From Tillus elongatus (Eukaryota; Arthropoda; Insecta; Coleoptera; Cleridae), in contig OZ023269.1 in assembly GCA_964006375.1 (NCBI GenBank), positions 59,491,468 to 59,555,467 on the forward strand: DNA of 64,000 bases, read 5' to 3'. Positions 12,034 to 23,400 of this stretch are shown piece after piece; positions within the stretch are counted from its first letter, which is position 1; the number at the start of each line of letters is the position of its first letter. The notes beneath the pieces are model-generated. The model saw nothing but the letters and a program-made list of their open reading frames with translations. It was not told where the DNA came from and ran no database searches. A program made the translations under genes and the position numbers.

Positions 12034-12046
12034 TACTCCCCTCTCA
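12034..12046 (-). promoter_or_regulatory. Polypurine tract of the young gypsy
   Basis: GAGAGGGGAGTA on the minus strand directly precedes the 3' LTR start. This is the expected primer site for plus-strand DNA synthesis. Confidence 0.75.
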
Positions 12047-12058
12047 GTGGCAACGCTA

Positions 12059-15000
12059 TTAGTTCAAGTATCTTCGTGGAAATCGAACTCTACGTCCATG
12101 GCGTGTCGTTTGAACGGGAACGGGAACTTCACTGTCACTTTCAGTTTCACTAGGTGTTGGACTTTCACTGTCACTTTCAGTTTCACTAGGTGTTGGACTT
12201 TCACTGTCACTGTCAGTTTCACTAGGATGTCTCTGAGGCTGGAAAGTTGTCTGTTCGTTATCACAAAGAATGAATGCAGGTTTAAGACGGTCAACAGAAA
12301 TTGTCTCTTCTCCGTGTGATTTCTTGATTTTGAAGACTTTGTCAGTTCGGGATAACACTTCAAAGGGGCCGTCATAAACTGGTTCGAGAGTTTTTCGCGG
12401 AATATCAATGCGAACAAAAACAAAAGGAGCTTCCATAAGCTTAGGATGGACAAATACCTTTTTTGCAGTATGATGTTTAAAAGGTACTGGTCGAAGTTTC
12501 CTTATGTCTTCTTTCAGCTGAGATATAAGTGGTGGAACATCATGAGCTTGTGTGCTGTTGAAAAAGTCGGTGGGAAGTTTGATTGATTCTCCGTAGACTA
12601 TTTCAGCGGGTGTTGAGCGATATTCTGGAATTATGTACGATCTGAGTCCTAGTAACACAATTGGCAATTTAGCGACCCAGTTTTCGTCCATATGAGCTTT
12701 CAAGGCCTGTTTCAGAACTCTATGCCATCTCTCGATTACACCATTTGCTGCTGGGTGGTAAGCTGTGGTCTTGATGTGGTCTGCACCTAGTGTTTTAGTG
12801 AGGTGTGTGAAAAGGTGGCAATCGAATTGTTTACCTCTGTCTGTGGTGATGTATTGCGGAACACCGAAACGAGAGATCCAGCATGATAAAATAGTGTTCG
12901 CTACTGTTTCTGCTGTAATATCTGACAATGGAATTGCTTCGGGCCATCGAGAAAATCTGTCTATTATTGTTAACAGATAGCGTTGACCTTGTGATGCTGG
13001 TAATGGTCCCACAATGTCAACATTTATATGCGAGAATCTTCTCATGGCTGGGGTGTATTGTCCAATGGCACTGGAAGTGTGTCTCCATATCTTGACTTTC
13101 TGGCAGGGAATGCAAGTTTTAGACCAAAGAGATACATCGCGTTTCAATTTGGGCCAACAAAATCTATCCTGGACCAGATCGACTGAAGCTGATATGCCTG
13201 GGTGAGATAAATTGTGGATAGAATCGAAAATCTTTCGGCGAAATTTGAGCGGAATGAATGGGCGAAGTTTCTTTGAAGAAGAATCGCAAATAAGATTCAA
13301 TCCGTTGTCAAGAGGCATGTTTTGAAATTTGTATGAGGAAGATTTAGACTGCAGAAGGTGTTTGAGTTCCTCACAAGATGACTGAGCTTGCGCAATTTCT
13401 TGGAGTGACACAGTGGAAGAAAGTGAAATTGTTTCAATGCGAGAACAATAGTCTGCGGGAATGTTTGTAGGACCTGGTATGTAGCGAATGTCTGTGGTAA
13501 ATTGACCTAGAAAGTCTAAATGTCGTAGTTGCCTTGGAGATGCTTTATCGACGCGTTGTTCAAAAGCGTATGTCAAAGGTTTGTGGTCCGTATAAATGGT
13601 GAAATGGCGACCTTCTAGGGTATATCTAAAGTATTTAACTGCCTGATAAGCAGCTAGAAGTTCGCGATCGTAGGTGCTGTAAGATTTTTGGGCTGAAGTG
13701 AGCTTTTTAGAGTAGAAACCTAGGGGTTCTAGTGTTTGATCACGTAGTTGTTGGAGGGAAGCGCCTACGGCATAATCAGAAGCATCGACATGGAGAATCA
13801 GTGGTAGCGAAGAAGACGGATGAGCTATTAGTGTAGCGTTTTTTAGTGCCTCTTTCAAACGTTCGAATGCTTCTCGAGTCTGAGGAGTCCACTCGATTTT
13901 ACGTTTGTCGCGTTTTTTGGGATTCTGGCAGAGGTCGAATAGTGGTTGCTGAATTTCCGCAGCACGTGGAAGAGAACGACGGTAGAAATTTATGAGACCT
14001 AGAAATCTTCTGAGTTTTTCAATGGTATCGGGAAGAGGTAGGTCGGTAATAGCTTTGATGCGTTCAGGAAGTGGAAATAATCCAGATTTATTTACACGAA
14101 AACCTAAAAATGAAATTTCGGCCACTCCGAATTCACATTTTGATGAATTGATACGGATGCCGTTGTCTTGAAGTGTCTGAAAAAGTTTTGCTAGATGCTC
14201 TTGATGTTCTTTTTCAGAGGCTGATGCAACGAGAATATCGTCAAGATAGGAGTAGGCAAAGTCGAGATGTCTTAAAATTGAATGTAAATATCTTTGAAAT
14301 GTTTGTGCTGAATTACGAAGGCCAAATGGGGTTTTAACAAATTCGAATAACCCAAATGGAGTTATGACTGCTGTTTTGGGAATATCTTGAGGTGCTACTG
14401 GGATGTGATGGAAAGCGCGAATGATATCTAATTTTGAAAAAATACGTTTGCCTTCTAACTGGGCATTAAAATCCTGCAAATTTGGAATGGGATATTTGTC
14501 TGGGATTGTTTTAGCGTTTAGTGCTCGGTAATCCCCACATGGTCTCCATGAGCCATCCTTTTTTTGCACCATGTGGAGGGGGCTTGACCATGGACTTTTG
14601 GAGGGTCTACAAATTCCCAAGTCCATCATGTGCTGGAATTCTAGCTTTGCTTGAGCTAGCTTTTCTGGGGGCAATCTTCTAGCTTTTGCAGTGACAGGTG
14701 GTCCTTCCGTACTTATAGTATGGAAGAACTCAACCTCTGGAAGGTTGCTAGAAGAAGTTTCCTTAAACAGGTCAGGAAATTGTTGTAGCAATTTGAAGTA
14801 CTGGTGTGTCGGGTCTACGAGATGAATTTTAGAATTAAATCCTGGTGGTGGGTTAGCACCGGCCTTAGAGAGGTTTGTCTTTGTATCGATTAAACGTCTA
14901 TGTTTCATATCTACAAGTAAAGCAAACTCTGCTAGAAAATCGGCGCCTATAATTGGTTGCTTGATATCGGCAAGTGTGAAGGGCCAGCAGAACCTACGGC

Positions 15001-15280
15001 GTAAACCTAGATCCAAATCTAATAGCTGTTCGCCATAGGTATGTATAGGGGTCCCGTTTGCAGCATACAAGGTACGTTTCGATTGAAATTTCCGTTGATC
15101 GTGAGTGGGTGGAATAACTGAAATATCCGCTCCAGAGTCGATTAGAAATTTCATATTGGAGCGTCTATCAAAAATAAAAAGGCGGCGTGTTAGGTGGCTC
15201 TCGTCTCCTGCCGCGTGGAGGGAGTGCCTTATTAGTTTTCCGACACATGTTTTGCTTTGAAATTGCAAGGTTGGATGCAA
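12059..15280 (-). CDS. pol: Pol polyprotein (PR-RT-RNase H-IN), young Ty3/gypsy
   Basis: Uninterrupted 1073-residue Pol. In order: aspartic protease with [10 protein letters not shown] at about residues 49-58; reverse transcriptase with [16 protein letters not shown] and the Y-L-D-D-I-L box near 340-350; RNase H with H-V-D-A-S and Y-T-D-H-K-P; integrase with an H-x-x-x-H..C-x2-C finger and catalytic D (V-D-I-V-G-P-L-P), D (T-T-D-R-G-x-Q-F) and E (N-G-V-I-E-R-W-H). The tail holds three acidic 12-residue repeats rich in S, E, D, P and T. No chromodomain is seen. It is read in the -1 frame relative to gag, so expression probably depends on frameshifting in the 49-bp overlap. The listed start is only the open-frame limit. 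Confidence 0.95.
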   Translation of the reverse strand: MHPTLQFQSKTCVGKLIRHSLHAAGDESHLTRRLFIFDRRSNMKFLIDSGADISVIPPTHDQRKFQSKRTLYAANGTPIHTYGEQLLDLDLGLRRRFCWPFTLADIKQPIIGADFLAEFALLVDMKHRRLIDTKTNLSKAGANPPPGFNSKIHLVDPTHQYFKLLQQFPDLFKETSSSNLPEVEFFHTISTEGPPVTAKARRLPPEKLAQAKLEFQHMMDLGICRPSKSPWSSPLHMVQKKDGSWRPCGDYRALNAKTIPDKYPIPNLQDFNAQLEGKRIFSKLDIIRAFHHIPVAPQDIPKTAVITPFGLFEFVKTPFGLRNSAQTFQRYLHSILRHLDFAYSYLDDILVASASEKEHQEHLAKLFQTLQDNGIRINSSKCEFGVAEISFLGFRVNKSGLFPLPERIKAITDLPLPDTIEKLRRFLGLINFYRRSLPRAAEIQQPLFDLCQNPKKRDKRKIEWTPQTREAFERLKEALKNATLIAHPSSSLPLILHVDASDYAVGASLQQLRDQTLEPLGFYSKKLTSAQKSYSTYDRELLAAYQAVKYFRYTLEGRHFTIYTDHKPLTYAFEQRVDKASPRQLRHLDFLGQFTTDIRYIPGPTNIPADYCSRIETISLSSTVSLQEIAQAQSSCEELKHLLQSKSSSYKFQNMPLDNGLNLICDSSSKKLRPFIPLKFRRKIFDSIHNLSHPGISASVDLVQDRFCWPKLKRDVSLWSKTCIPCQKVKIWRHTSSAIGQYTPAMRRFSHINVDIVGPLPASQGQRYLLTIIDRFSRWPEAIPLSDITAETVANTILSCWISRFGVPQYITTDRGKQFDCHLFTHLTKTLGADHIKTTAYHPAANGVIERWHRVLKQALKAHMDENWVAKLPIVLLGLRSYIIPEYRSTPAEIVYGESIKLPTDFFNSTQAHDVPPLISQLKEDIRKLRPVPFKHHTAKKVFVHPKLMEAPFVFVRIDIPRKTLEPVYDGPFEVLSRTDKVFKIKKSHGEETISVDRLKPAFILCDNEQTTFQPQRHPSETDSDSESPTPSETESDSESPTPSETESDSEVPVPVQTTRHGRRVRFPRRYLN

Positions 15281-16002
15281 CGTTTGACCTTGTTGCCAAA
15301 TCGTTCATGATACCAACACGTGGAGGTTGAGGAATTTGCGGTTATGGAATTTCGAGAAAGCTTGGGTCTTTCTCGGGAGGTAGATCGGGAACGCGTTCGC
15401 AATTCGTTGACTGATGCTGTTAGCTTCTCTAATTGCGCTTCTAATTTGGCTAGCTTGTCGGGCTCGCGTGACTGAATTTCAGCCACGTTGTATTTATCTC
15501 CGGAAAATTCCACGATTTTGTCTGCTGTAGCCGACAAATTTTCTAGAGAATCGTTGCTCAAAGCCAAAATTGAACGAACGTTGACTGGTAAACGTTGTAG
15601 AAATAAAATTTTAAGGAAATTTTCTCCAATCTGACTACCGGCTAAAAACTTCATTTCGCGTAAAAGTTGCGATGGTTTTCTGTCGCCTAATTCTAATTCT
15701 GTTAAAAGTTTATTTAGTTTGCGACTATCGGACTCTTCAAATTCTAATAAAAGACGTTTCATTAGATCTGAATAGGGGGTTGATGATAATGGTTGGGTTA
15801 AAAAATCTGAAATTGACTCTGCGACATCAGGATCGAGTATAGCGAGTACATGACTGAATTTTGTCTTTTCAGAACTGATCTGCGATATATCAAACTGGGC
15901 GTCAACCTGCATTTGCCAGATTTTCACGTTACGTCTCCATAAAGGAGGTAATTTTATTGCAACCCTTGCCATGATATTGCTGCTTGAAGAATCTTCGGCC
16001 AT
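15232..16002 (-). CDS. gag: Gag polyprotein, young Ty3/gypsy
   Basis: 256-residue Gag starting at ATG 16002, about 150 bp after the 5' LTR. The N-terminal part has the pattern of insect gypsy Gag matrix/capsid: P-P-L-W-R-R-N-V near residues 17-24, an F-S-H-V near 48, and an [16 protein letters not shown] block near 102-117. A basic, S/R-rich segment follows. The C-terminus has an atypical knuckle, C-W-Y-H-x8-C-x3-C, instead of CCHC. Pol overlaps the end by 49 bp in the -1 frame, consistent with ribosomal frameshifting. The gene is uninterrupted. Confidence 0.92.
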   Translation of the reverse strand: MAEDSSSSNIMARVAIKLPPLWRRNVKIWQMQVDAQFDISQISSEKTKFSHVLAILDPDVAESISDFLTQPLSSTPYSDLMKRLLLEFEESDSRKLNKLLTELELGDRKPSQLLREMKFLAGSQIGENFLKILFLQRLPVNVRSILALSNDSLENLSATADKIVEFSGDKYNVAEIQSREPDKLAKLEAQLEKLTASVNELRTRSRSTSRERPKLSRNSITANSSTSTCWYHERFGNKVKRCIQPCNFKAKHVSEN

Positions 16003-16139
16003 TGTGAAAAAAATCAGATAATTTTTAAATTAGAAAGGACTGACCTGTTTAGATATTCGTTTTCTGTAGGCATGAGCACGTGCGTGGAAGTTAGGCGACG
16101 TCGGCTGGAACATCAGGCTGGGCATCTTCGGCTTGCGGC

Positions 16140-16154
16140 ACGGGGTCACCAATA
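16140..16154 (-). promoter_or_regulatory. Primer-binding site of the young gypsy
   Basis: On the minus strand, immediately after the 5' LTR, the sequence reads TATTGGTGACCCCGT. TGGTGACCCC is a plausible tRNA-primed binding site. The tRNA was not identified. Confidence 0.6.
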
Positions 16155-16471
16155 TGGATGTTAATTACACTTGTTGATATTAAATCCATACGTAAACATT
16201 TAATATACTTTATTATTTCACTAACTGAATAAACTATACATTTAACTATAAAACAATCACAGACAGCACATAACAGATAACTGACCGAGCGTGGAGAGAC
16301 GTATCTTCACTGTATCGGTTGGTAGCGAGGAGAGAGAGAGAGAGATCCCTGGTGTTTCTTATATAGTAGTTCTTGACAGCTTGCTGTCGAATAACGTAAC
16401 GTAACGTTTAGCTGTCAAGAGAAACACAGAGTAGTGTTGACGGAAACACTGCGGTCGGAACCGCCGCCACA
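16155..16471 (-). repeat. 5' LTR of the young gypsy
   Basis: 317-bp LTR, the same as 11719-12033 apart from one extra GA unit. It would carry the promoter for the genomic RNA. A TATA-like 'tatataag' is readable on the minus strand near 16360. Confidence 0.95.
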
Positions 16472-16640
16472 GGAACCATAGAAACACCGATGAAACCTAT
16501 TTGAGAATGAAAGGTAGGTTCTCTTTTCTAAAGACGAGGAAGAAAATTAAAGATTACTTTAGAACGTGCGAATATTGTAACAAGTAAAAGAATAATCCAT
16601 TCACAATAAATAAATTAAATAAACAATCAAATTATATTAC
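16472..16640 (+). pseudogene. EV-A integrase zinc-finger fragment
   Basis: Right after the young gypsy the plus strand reads N-H-R-N-T-D-E-T-Y, then C-E-Y-C-N-K about 30 residues on. This is the HHCC finger spacing of errantivirus integrases and is comparable to 27700-27600 (minus) in EV-B. A stop follows the finger. It continues EV-A across the 11719-16471 insertion. The catalytic core is not seen before the EV-B LTR starts. Confidence 0.6.
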
Positions 16641-16649
16641 CTAAATAAA

Positions 16650-17062
16650 TCAAAACCTCGATAATCAGATAAACGACAACGCGACATGACGTAAGAGACT
16701 GACTAATATGACACAAAAACACAATTAGGAACATAGTAAATAAACACATTTATTTAATTAATTAGCTAATCATTAAAGGATTAAAACATTTTTATTGATC
16801 ACTATTACAAACTTATAAATTTTACAAAACCGACAAGACACAGCAATTCGACTAAAAACTGATCTACTGCTCTACATTGTATTACATATTTATAAAATAA
16901 AAGTAATTAAATATAAATAACTTAATGAGGTACATACTAGTTTAGAAACTATACAATGATAAAACAATTGGTGAAATGGGTGACACGTATAATTAATAAG
17001 TCACGTATACTATATTGGAAATATTTATGAGTGTAATGTTAGGAGTTTTCTAGACTATAACT
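16650..17062 (-). repeat. EV-B 3' LTR (far boundary unresolved)
   Basis: The LTR start is marked at 17062 by AGTTATAG on the minus strand, directly after the purine tract GGAAGAGAGG. EV-D has the same arrangement at 35106. The distal end is not defined, because no second EV-B LTR was found beyond gag at 31511. Confidence 0.5.
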
Positions 17063-17615
17063 CCTCTCTTCCTAAAGTTGGAAGATTAGGGGCGAAGAAC
17101 CAAATTTTCCAGTTTTGATTCTTCTTCGTCACCTGTCTGTTGATAGTTTACGATTATATTTGATTTTGTAGGAAATTTATTTTTAACAAATTTTGATACT
17201 AATATGAATGGAGAAATAATCAAATCATATAATATAATTGTCCATATACTTAGACTTAGATGAACTGTCGGTGTCTTCTGTGATACCACATGCTGCTGCA
17301 CTTGTTGCATCTGCTTGGTTATGTCGCTGAGTTTGTCCAGGTTCACTTGGCTAATCTCCAGTGGGATGTCGTCTGTTCTTGAGTCTGATGGTATGCTTCT
17401 AATATCTGCGATTTGAATTGCCTCGGTGTCTTGAAACTGGTACCGTGCGGAGAATTTGGTTGCTTAATATTAGGGAACATCCACTTGGAATGGTGACAAT
17501 GCTTATGTCTGGCATAAGAATTGTGTTGCTGCCTTGACCACAATTTTCTATTGCCATGGTGTTATTGGCGGTGACTATAATCCATTTATTTGCGGTAACT
17601 GCCCGACTTGTAATT
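17063..17615 (-). pseudogene. env: EV-B env, C-terminal part
   Basis: C-terminal half of an errantivirus envelope protein, minus strand. Open stretches are 17543-17343 (frameshifted) and 17346-17086. The latter has a hydrophobic membrane span near residues 30-52 followed by a basic and acidic cytoplasmic tail. Upstream the frame resembles the extracellular part just before the span, with W-I-I-V-T and conserved cysteines. The purine tract and LTR follow. The N-terminal half lies at 22298-23400, beyond the LINE inserted at 17616-22297. Several frameshifts, so non-functional. Confidence 0.6.
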
Positions 17616-17789
17616 TTTTTCCTCAGGGCTCGTCCGCGTCTTTACCGCCCCGATAACACTGCAGCCTTTGGCTTTCTTTGCATGCCCTTAGTCTTTCTAA
17701 TTCACCCATTCCAAAACCACTGTGCCTTAAACTAGCCTGTACAACGATTGGTAGGGTGAAGTTTTATATTGCCCTGTCTCCGGTCTTGA

Positions 17790-20700
17790 CTAACCGTAGA
17801 TCAGTTGTCTTTTGCGGTCCACTCGCACAAGATGTGCTGGGCTGATTCCTTCCCCCTCGCTGCAGAGTCTGCATGCGTGGTCTTCCTCGAACTGCCCCAT
17901 TTTATGCAAGTGTTTCTTGACACCCATGTGTCCCGTCAAGAGTCCTGTTATGTTCCTGAGCTGTCCTCTGCTAAGATTTAACAGCTCCACAGCTCCTTTG
18001 AACTGGGTTCGTCAATTACTGACTTCCCATGTCTGAGCCCTGGACAGTCTGCCCAGTACACCTTGTGTTCGTTTTTGACTCAGGACTTAGTGGCTCCTCT
18101 GGCAGTGCTCTTTGTCACGCCCAGAACTGGTTCTGGTCCCATAAATGGTTCTGCTGACCCTTTTTCGCGAGACTGTCAGCTTCTTCATTGCCTTTGACCC
18201 CTGAGTGACCTAGCACCCAGGTGAGGGTGACCTCTTGTCCCGTCTCGGCACTCACTTACCAGCCTGGAGTTTACCCGTGCGATACTTAGGGCCTCAAGGG
18301 CTGCCTGGCTGTCTGTGGCTATGAGGATCCGCTTGTGGGTGTAGCCCCTCCTCTTGTTCTCCCGCACACAGTGCAGCATGGCGTACATTTCGGCCTAAAA
18401 ACCATTGCATGGGCTACGAGGTAAATACTATGACTTACCCTCGGTCCTTTCGAATAAACACCTGCCCTCGTCGCATGCTTCCCGCCCGATCCGTCCGTGA
18501 ACCAGACGAGCGCGTCCCGTGGTAACCCCGGCGTCTCCTCCCGCCATGCCTCGCGGTCGGGGATTTCCACTGTAAATTTGTTTTCCCTGAAGAATCGCGG
18601 GCTTGCGGAAGTCTCCTGAATTTTGCAGTGGCCGCTGAAGCCTGGGTTGATCTTCAGTCTACCATTGCAGGCTAGTCTGTATAGTCCTAGCCTGGTCTGC
18701 TCCTATGATAACTAAGTCAGGGGGGGGGGGTGCAGATTCAGCAACACCTTCATGGCGGCTGTTGGGGTTGAAGTCATGGCCCCTGTGATGCCTAGGCAAG
18801 CCATCCGTTCGATCTTGCGTAGTTTTTGTTTGGCACTGGATTGTGTCACCTTAGACCACCAGACCAGTGCCGCGTATGTTCACGATGGTCTCACCACCCT
18901 TATGTACAGCCAGTGGGCCATACTAGGTCTTAGTCCCCACGTTTTTCCCTATAGCCGCCTAGTGACGGCTAGGGTCATAACTGCCTTACGCAGGATTTTT
19001 TCAACGTGACCATTCCAGGTAAGCCTAGAATCCAATACGACCCCAAGATATTTTACCTTCCTGGCCATTGAGATGTTTCTACCGTATAGAGTGAGGGTTC
19101 TGTGGCTCTCCCACTTCCTCCTCCTCGTAAACGGTATGACGGTTGCTTTTTTGGGGCTCACCCCGAGCCCTTGGCCAACCGTCCACCTTTTCACGACTTT
19201 CAGTGCTGTCTGCATGTGCTCGCACACTGTGTAACGTTCCCTCGGACTATGATGACAATGTCGTCCACATAGCCCTGTACCTCGTACCCCCTCCCGAGGG
19301 CCCCCCTAACACGACGTCCACGACTAGGCACCAGAGCAGGGGAGACAAAACGCTCCCCTGCAAACACCCCGCCGCGACCCCCGCTAGCAGAGTCCCTCCT
19401 GCGAGTGAGGTGAACACCGCCCTGTCCCTGAGCATGGAACCGATCTGCCTGCAGCAGGTCTCCTCTCTTCCACGCTCCCTTACAGTTGCCAGTACCGATC
19501 CGAATGAGGCGTTGCTAAAGGCCGCCCTCTGTCTAGGAAGGCCCCCAGCGCCACCTCCCTGTTCTCCAGCGTATTCTCCAGTTTTAGCACCACTTGGTGC
19601 AGTGCTGTTTCTGTTGAGACTCCTGCTCTGTATGCATATTGTCCGCAGTGTAGGGGATATGTTTCCAGTACACCGCCCCAAATTTGCCGGTCGAGCAGTT
19701 TTTCCATTGGTTTTAGCAAGAAGTGCATTAGACCTATTGGCCTCAGGGACTTTACCTGGTCTGTTGGACGCCCACGTTTAGGAATGAATACAACCTTGGC
19801 TAGTCTTCATGCCCTCGGAATGTACCCCAGATCCAAGCTGGCCCTCATAATGAGAGTAAGCGCCGGCGCCAGTATGTCTATACCCTGTTGGAACATGATG
19901 GTCATTATACCATCAAATCCCGGAGATTTGAATGGCTTGAAGCTGTTAATGGCCCAACTGATCTTGCTCGAACTAACGACCTATTTAGCAACTGTCCAGT
20001 CTACTCTAGATGCCCGCCTGTACGGCGCCTCTATTTCTGAGTGTTCCCAGTCCGGAGGTGATTGGTTTATTATGCTACAGCCCGGGAAATGCGTCTGGAG
20101 TAAAACTTCCATAGTTTTTCTCCCCCAAGCTTGTAAAACCTCCCGTGGATGTTCTAAGGGAGCCTATGTTGGTCTGAGTGCCCTTGGACAGGATTTGTGT
20201 AGTCGAGCACTCTCGGATGTGTTCTCCACTTCCTCGCAGTACCTCCTCCACGACTCCTTCCTGGCGTCCCTTAGTCTTTTGTTATAGGTTGTTAGGGCAT
20301 GTTTATTCATCTCATGCTCCCGACCTTTTGGCTGCTTTTAACAGCTTACGAACCTGCGCCCTACATTGCCTGAGGTCCTCGTTCCATCACGGGATATTCC
20401 TGGTGGATGCCCTGATTTTCAGGGGGCAGTTGGTGTTATAGGCCAGAGTGATTGCGTCTTGCACTTGGGCTGCCGCAATCTCGAGCGCTATTGGATTGTT
20501 TATGTTGGTACTCTTAGACCCCCGCAGTTCCACTGCTAGGTCTGCCCTGTAGGCTTCCCAGTCCGCCTTGCGATGGTCCCGGTACCATACCGGGATATCT
20601 TTCGCCTTTGGCGATTTCAAACCGGATGTATATGTGGTCTGAGCTACTCATTTCCCCAGACACAGCCCAGTTCTTAACAAAGTCACCCAGAAACTGGGTA

Positions 20701-21278
20701 GAAACTGTTAGATCTAAAACCTCCTCACGCCGTGTTGTGACGAAGGTCGGTTTATTACCTCTATTCAATATGTCTAAATTAAATTTCATAAAGAATTGTA
20801 AAAGTGATCCATCCCTAGAATTTGTGTCCGAGCTTCCTCACAACTCATGGTGCGCGTTCGCATCCATGCCGATGATGATCTGCCATTCACCTTCTCTGCT
20901 ACCCACCATCAGCTGCTCCAATTCCTTGGGTGGAGGAAGGTCCGTGCTGTCCCCTGGCAGATAGGCCGACCCGACAGTAATGTCCCTCGGCCCATCCGCT
21001 CCTTTAAAACGGATTTTGATCGTTGCCAGGTCCCTGGAACAGAAATTCATTAAAGGCAGAAACTCTATCCCTTCCCTGACAAAAATGCAGACCCTCGGGT
21101 TCTCGCTGGATCTGCGGTAGATGAGCTTTCCAGCAGCTCTGCCGAGTCCCTTGATCTCTCCTTTATAGGAGTACGGTTCCTGGATGAGTGCCACATCCGT
21201 GTTCCGCAGAGCCATCAGTAGTCCGGCCGTGGCTTTCCTATTGTGTTGGAGGTTGACCTGAAGGAACCTAAGTCCCAT
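17790..21278 (-). pseudogene. ORF2 (EN-RT-RNase H) of the R1/LOA-like LINE
   Basis: Starts at ATG 21278. The endonuclease has L-Q-V-N-L-Q near residue 6, an L-I-Q-E-P-Y box, and M-D-A-N-A-H-H near the end of the first open block. A single stop at 20838-20840 interrupts an otherwise same-frame continuation (20789-20514) that ends with the S-D-H-I-Y motif. A frameshift follows near 20620. RT shows Q-Y-A-Y-R-A-G, a Q-G-S-V-L-S-P-L-L box and Y-V-D-D-I-V near 19265, with V-K-Y-L-G-V-V-L-D downstream. RNase H shows F-T-D-G-S-G near 18510 and A-T-D-S-Q near 18310. A C-x2-C..H finger-like end lies at 17990-17790. The catalytic residues look intact despite about five disruptions. Confidence 0.75.
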
Positions 21279-21461
21279 CCCCGGTTGCTTCCCCAGTGGG
21301 CGGAAGCAAACCCTTCCCAGGCACCAAAATGCCTTGAAGTGAATTCCTTCAAGGGCTCTGTAAGACGCATGGTCGATCGAGAAGGCTCTCCTCTGCCTTC
21401 CTGTTTAGAATCGACCAGTGTTGTGTCCCCAGTTCAGGGTTCTAGATCTTCAGTCTACTGA

Positions 21462-22190
21462 TCACCGTCTCCTGCGGGACGGTGTTAGGTATCCGTACGA
21501 GGACCTTGGGTCTCTTGTCTCTTTGGGAGTTCTTTGGGTCAAGTCCGCCCCGTCCCAAATCTGACCGAGGCCCCCGATGGTTTCGGTAGCCAGTCTCGTG
21601 ACTGCGGGCCGGCACAGGTTATCCAGAGAATGTCTCCCGCCAGGCGCGCCCGGTGGAGCTGAGGCGGGCTTTCCCCTTCCTGAAGTGAGTCCACCGCAGG
21701 TACCACTGCAGCCTGGATCAGGTTCGCCTTCCCCTGGTCTAGCCTGACGTCTGTCAATCACCGCCATCCCGAGGCCCTCCGCAGCCTCCGTACACGATCC
21801 AGTCTGCGCCGGTGTTCCGGCCCTGGCATTTTTGGGACGTCTGTCAGTAGTAGGCGTGCTAGAGCTCGAGCGCGGCCTCTTCTGACTCGCACTTGCCTCT
21901 TGCGCCTTTACAGATGCCCTGGCCCTTTTGGGACGTCTGTCTGTTGTAGGCGTGTTAGAGTCACAGCGCGCCCTCTTCTGACCTGCATTCCCCTCTTGTG
22001 CCTTTACAGGTTTCTTGACCGTCCACGCGCCGCTCGCCATTTTCTGCGCCCTCCGGAGCATCTTTCTTTGCGCCCCGAAAAGACGCTTGGATTGCCGGGA
22101 CAGTCCCTCTACCCCTAAAGTAGGGTCCTCACTAGATCCGTCATGTTTAGTTATAAGCAGGGTCATCTCGTGCAGGATGTGGCTCATCAC
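21462..22190 (-). pseudogene. ORF1 of the R1/LOA-like LINE
   Basis: 242-codon open frame from ATG 22190, the first ORF of the LINE, with about 107 bp of 5' leader before it. The N-terminal 60 residues include an R-R-A-Q-K basic stretch. Two copies of a 30-residue unit rich in K, R, S and T-P-T-T-D-R-R-P-K follow, so the middle is internally repeated. No CCHC knuckle is present before the stop, where related ORF1 proteins usually have three, so the C-terminus is probably lost by frameshift. Expected role is binding the element RNA. Confidence 0.6.
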
Positions 22191-22297
22191 CGCGCATCAC
22201 GGTCTTGGGGAAAGCTTCATCGAAAGCTCATGTTGTTGTTTCCGCTTTCTTAGCTTGCCCCCTGGAGTCCTTTGGTCCCCGACTCCTCGACCCCAAT

Positions 22298-23400
22298 CTT
22301 GTCATTACTGAAAGTTACTTGTTGTGGTTGGCAATTTTTTGGTTGGCGTTTGGACGGGATTAGCTGTAGTTCGCAAGAGCTATTGTCATTCTTTTCTTGA
22401 ACCGTGTGATTTCTGCACAGGTATTCTCTGGTTTTGGTCTTTTCGCATCCTGATTTTTGACCGATAAGAAGTAGGAATTTGGTAGTTGGTACAATTGACT
22501 TATGTTGGTTATTAATTGTAAGGACAGGGATAGCATATAAATGGTAATAAGCAAACTCTTCTTTTCTCACTATAGGTATTCTTATTAAAAATATTAAAAA
22601 GTTATCCTTAAGGAAGGATTCAGTTTTAGCTATTGTTTCATAAAGTTGTATATTTTCCTGGCTTAATTTGTAAGGGAATAAAGGGGCATTACCCATACAG
22701 AAATTTTGGTTATTTCATTTAAAAGTAGCATCTAATAAATTCTTCAATATATCTTTTAAGATCATAGCTTGATTATTTAATTGAATAAGTACCAATTAAA
22801 CAGAGCTTATTTCATGAGACCTTTTTTCTAGTTCTTTTAATTGTTTCTCTGTGCTGTTTTGATTATTGTTTAGAACTAATATTTGATGTTTAAATTCTTG
22901 TATTGACGCGGTGGTTAGATAATTTTTTTCTTTTCTAAGTAAGATAGGTCGTTTTGATTATGATTTAATGTATCGATTGCACTTTGAATTCTTTTACCCC
23001 CGAATCAAGGTTTCCGGTAATTGATTTTAATATTGTCCCTAATCCGTCAATTAACACTCTTTTGTGTCTTTTGTTAATCATATGATTTAATAAACTGTCT
23101 ACTATTAATAAGTTGCATTTTAGTATTTCATTCTCATTGATTATCTCCATCTTATCAATATCGTTACCATTTGCGAATTTCATGTTTTTTATTATTATTT
23201 GTTGACTTTCTTGAATTTTATTAAATGAATCCAAAATCTGTGTTATATTTATTATACGTACTAATGTCCAATGGCCTGTTATAATTTTTGCTCTTGCTTG
23301 TTTTACCGGTAGCATGCCAGGATTCTTTTTTATGCTTTGAATAATTATTTGGTCTGCCACTGCGATGCTTGTCTACCTGTAACACCAGGATTTCTTTTTA
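22298..23400 (-). pseudogene. env: EV-B env, N-terminal part with cleavage site and fusion peptide
   Basis: N-terminal half of an errantivirus envelope gene on the minus strand (open blocks 23360-22965 and 22696-22298). A short ectodomain segment leads to a furin-like R-H-K-R and, directly after it, a hydrophobic glycine-rich stretch (L-I-D-G-L-G-T-I-L-K) like the fusion peptide of F-type envelope proteins. A heptad-rich segment follows (22960-22720), broken by frameshifts, then a cysteine-bearing ectodomain. The gene is cut at 22298 by the LINE and resumes at 17615. Insect errantivirus Env proteins are thought to derive from baculovirus-type F proteins. Confidence 0.7.

Larger units (their letters stand above)
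11719..16471 (-). mobile_element. Intact young Ty3/gypsy LTR retrotransposon
   Basis: A 4.75-kb element with LTRs at 11719-12033 and 16155-16471. By eye the LTRs are identical except for one GA unit in a short GA run. Inside are a primer-binding site, open gag, open pol in the -1 frame and a polypurine tract. There is no env. The ends are TGT..CA in element orientation. Flanks share GAAC (11713-11716 and 16473-16476), a possible but imperfectly placed target duplication. It is inserted in the old errantivirus EV-A, just before the integrase zinc-finger region. LTR identity and open frames make it the youngest insertion in the window, and it may still be active. Confidence 0.95.
17616..22297 (-). 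mobile_element. Near-full-length R1/LOA-like LINE inserted in EV-B env
   Basis: A GC-richer 4.7-kb LINE, standing out from its AT-rich surroundings. In order on the minus strand: 5' leader, ORF1, ORF2 with AP-endonuclease, RT and RNase H, a C-terminal cysteine-rich part and a short poly(A) (seen as T's at 17613-17620). Candidate target-site duplication is CTTGTAATT (17607-17615) against CTTGTCATT (22298-22306). The flanks are two halves of the EV-B envelope gene. An RNase H domain after RT points to the I/R1/LOA group; the exact clade is not settled. Confidence 0.85.

Noticed and set aside
11996..12319. Plus-strand frame with F-T-V-T-F-S-F-T-R repeats
   Set aside because: It is the reverse complement of the acidic repeat at the Pol C-terminus of the young gypsy.
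19143..19781. A 212-codon plus-strand open frame
   Set aside because: It lies antisense to the RT region of the R1/LOA-like LINE and reads as proline/serine-rich opposite-strand sequence. GC-rich coding DNA often has open antisense frames.
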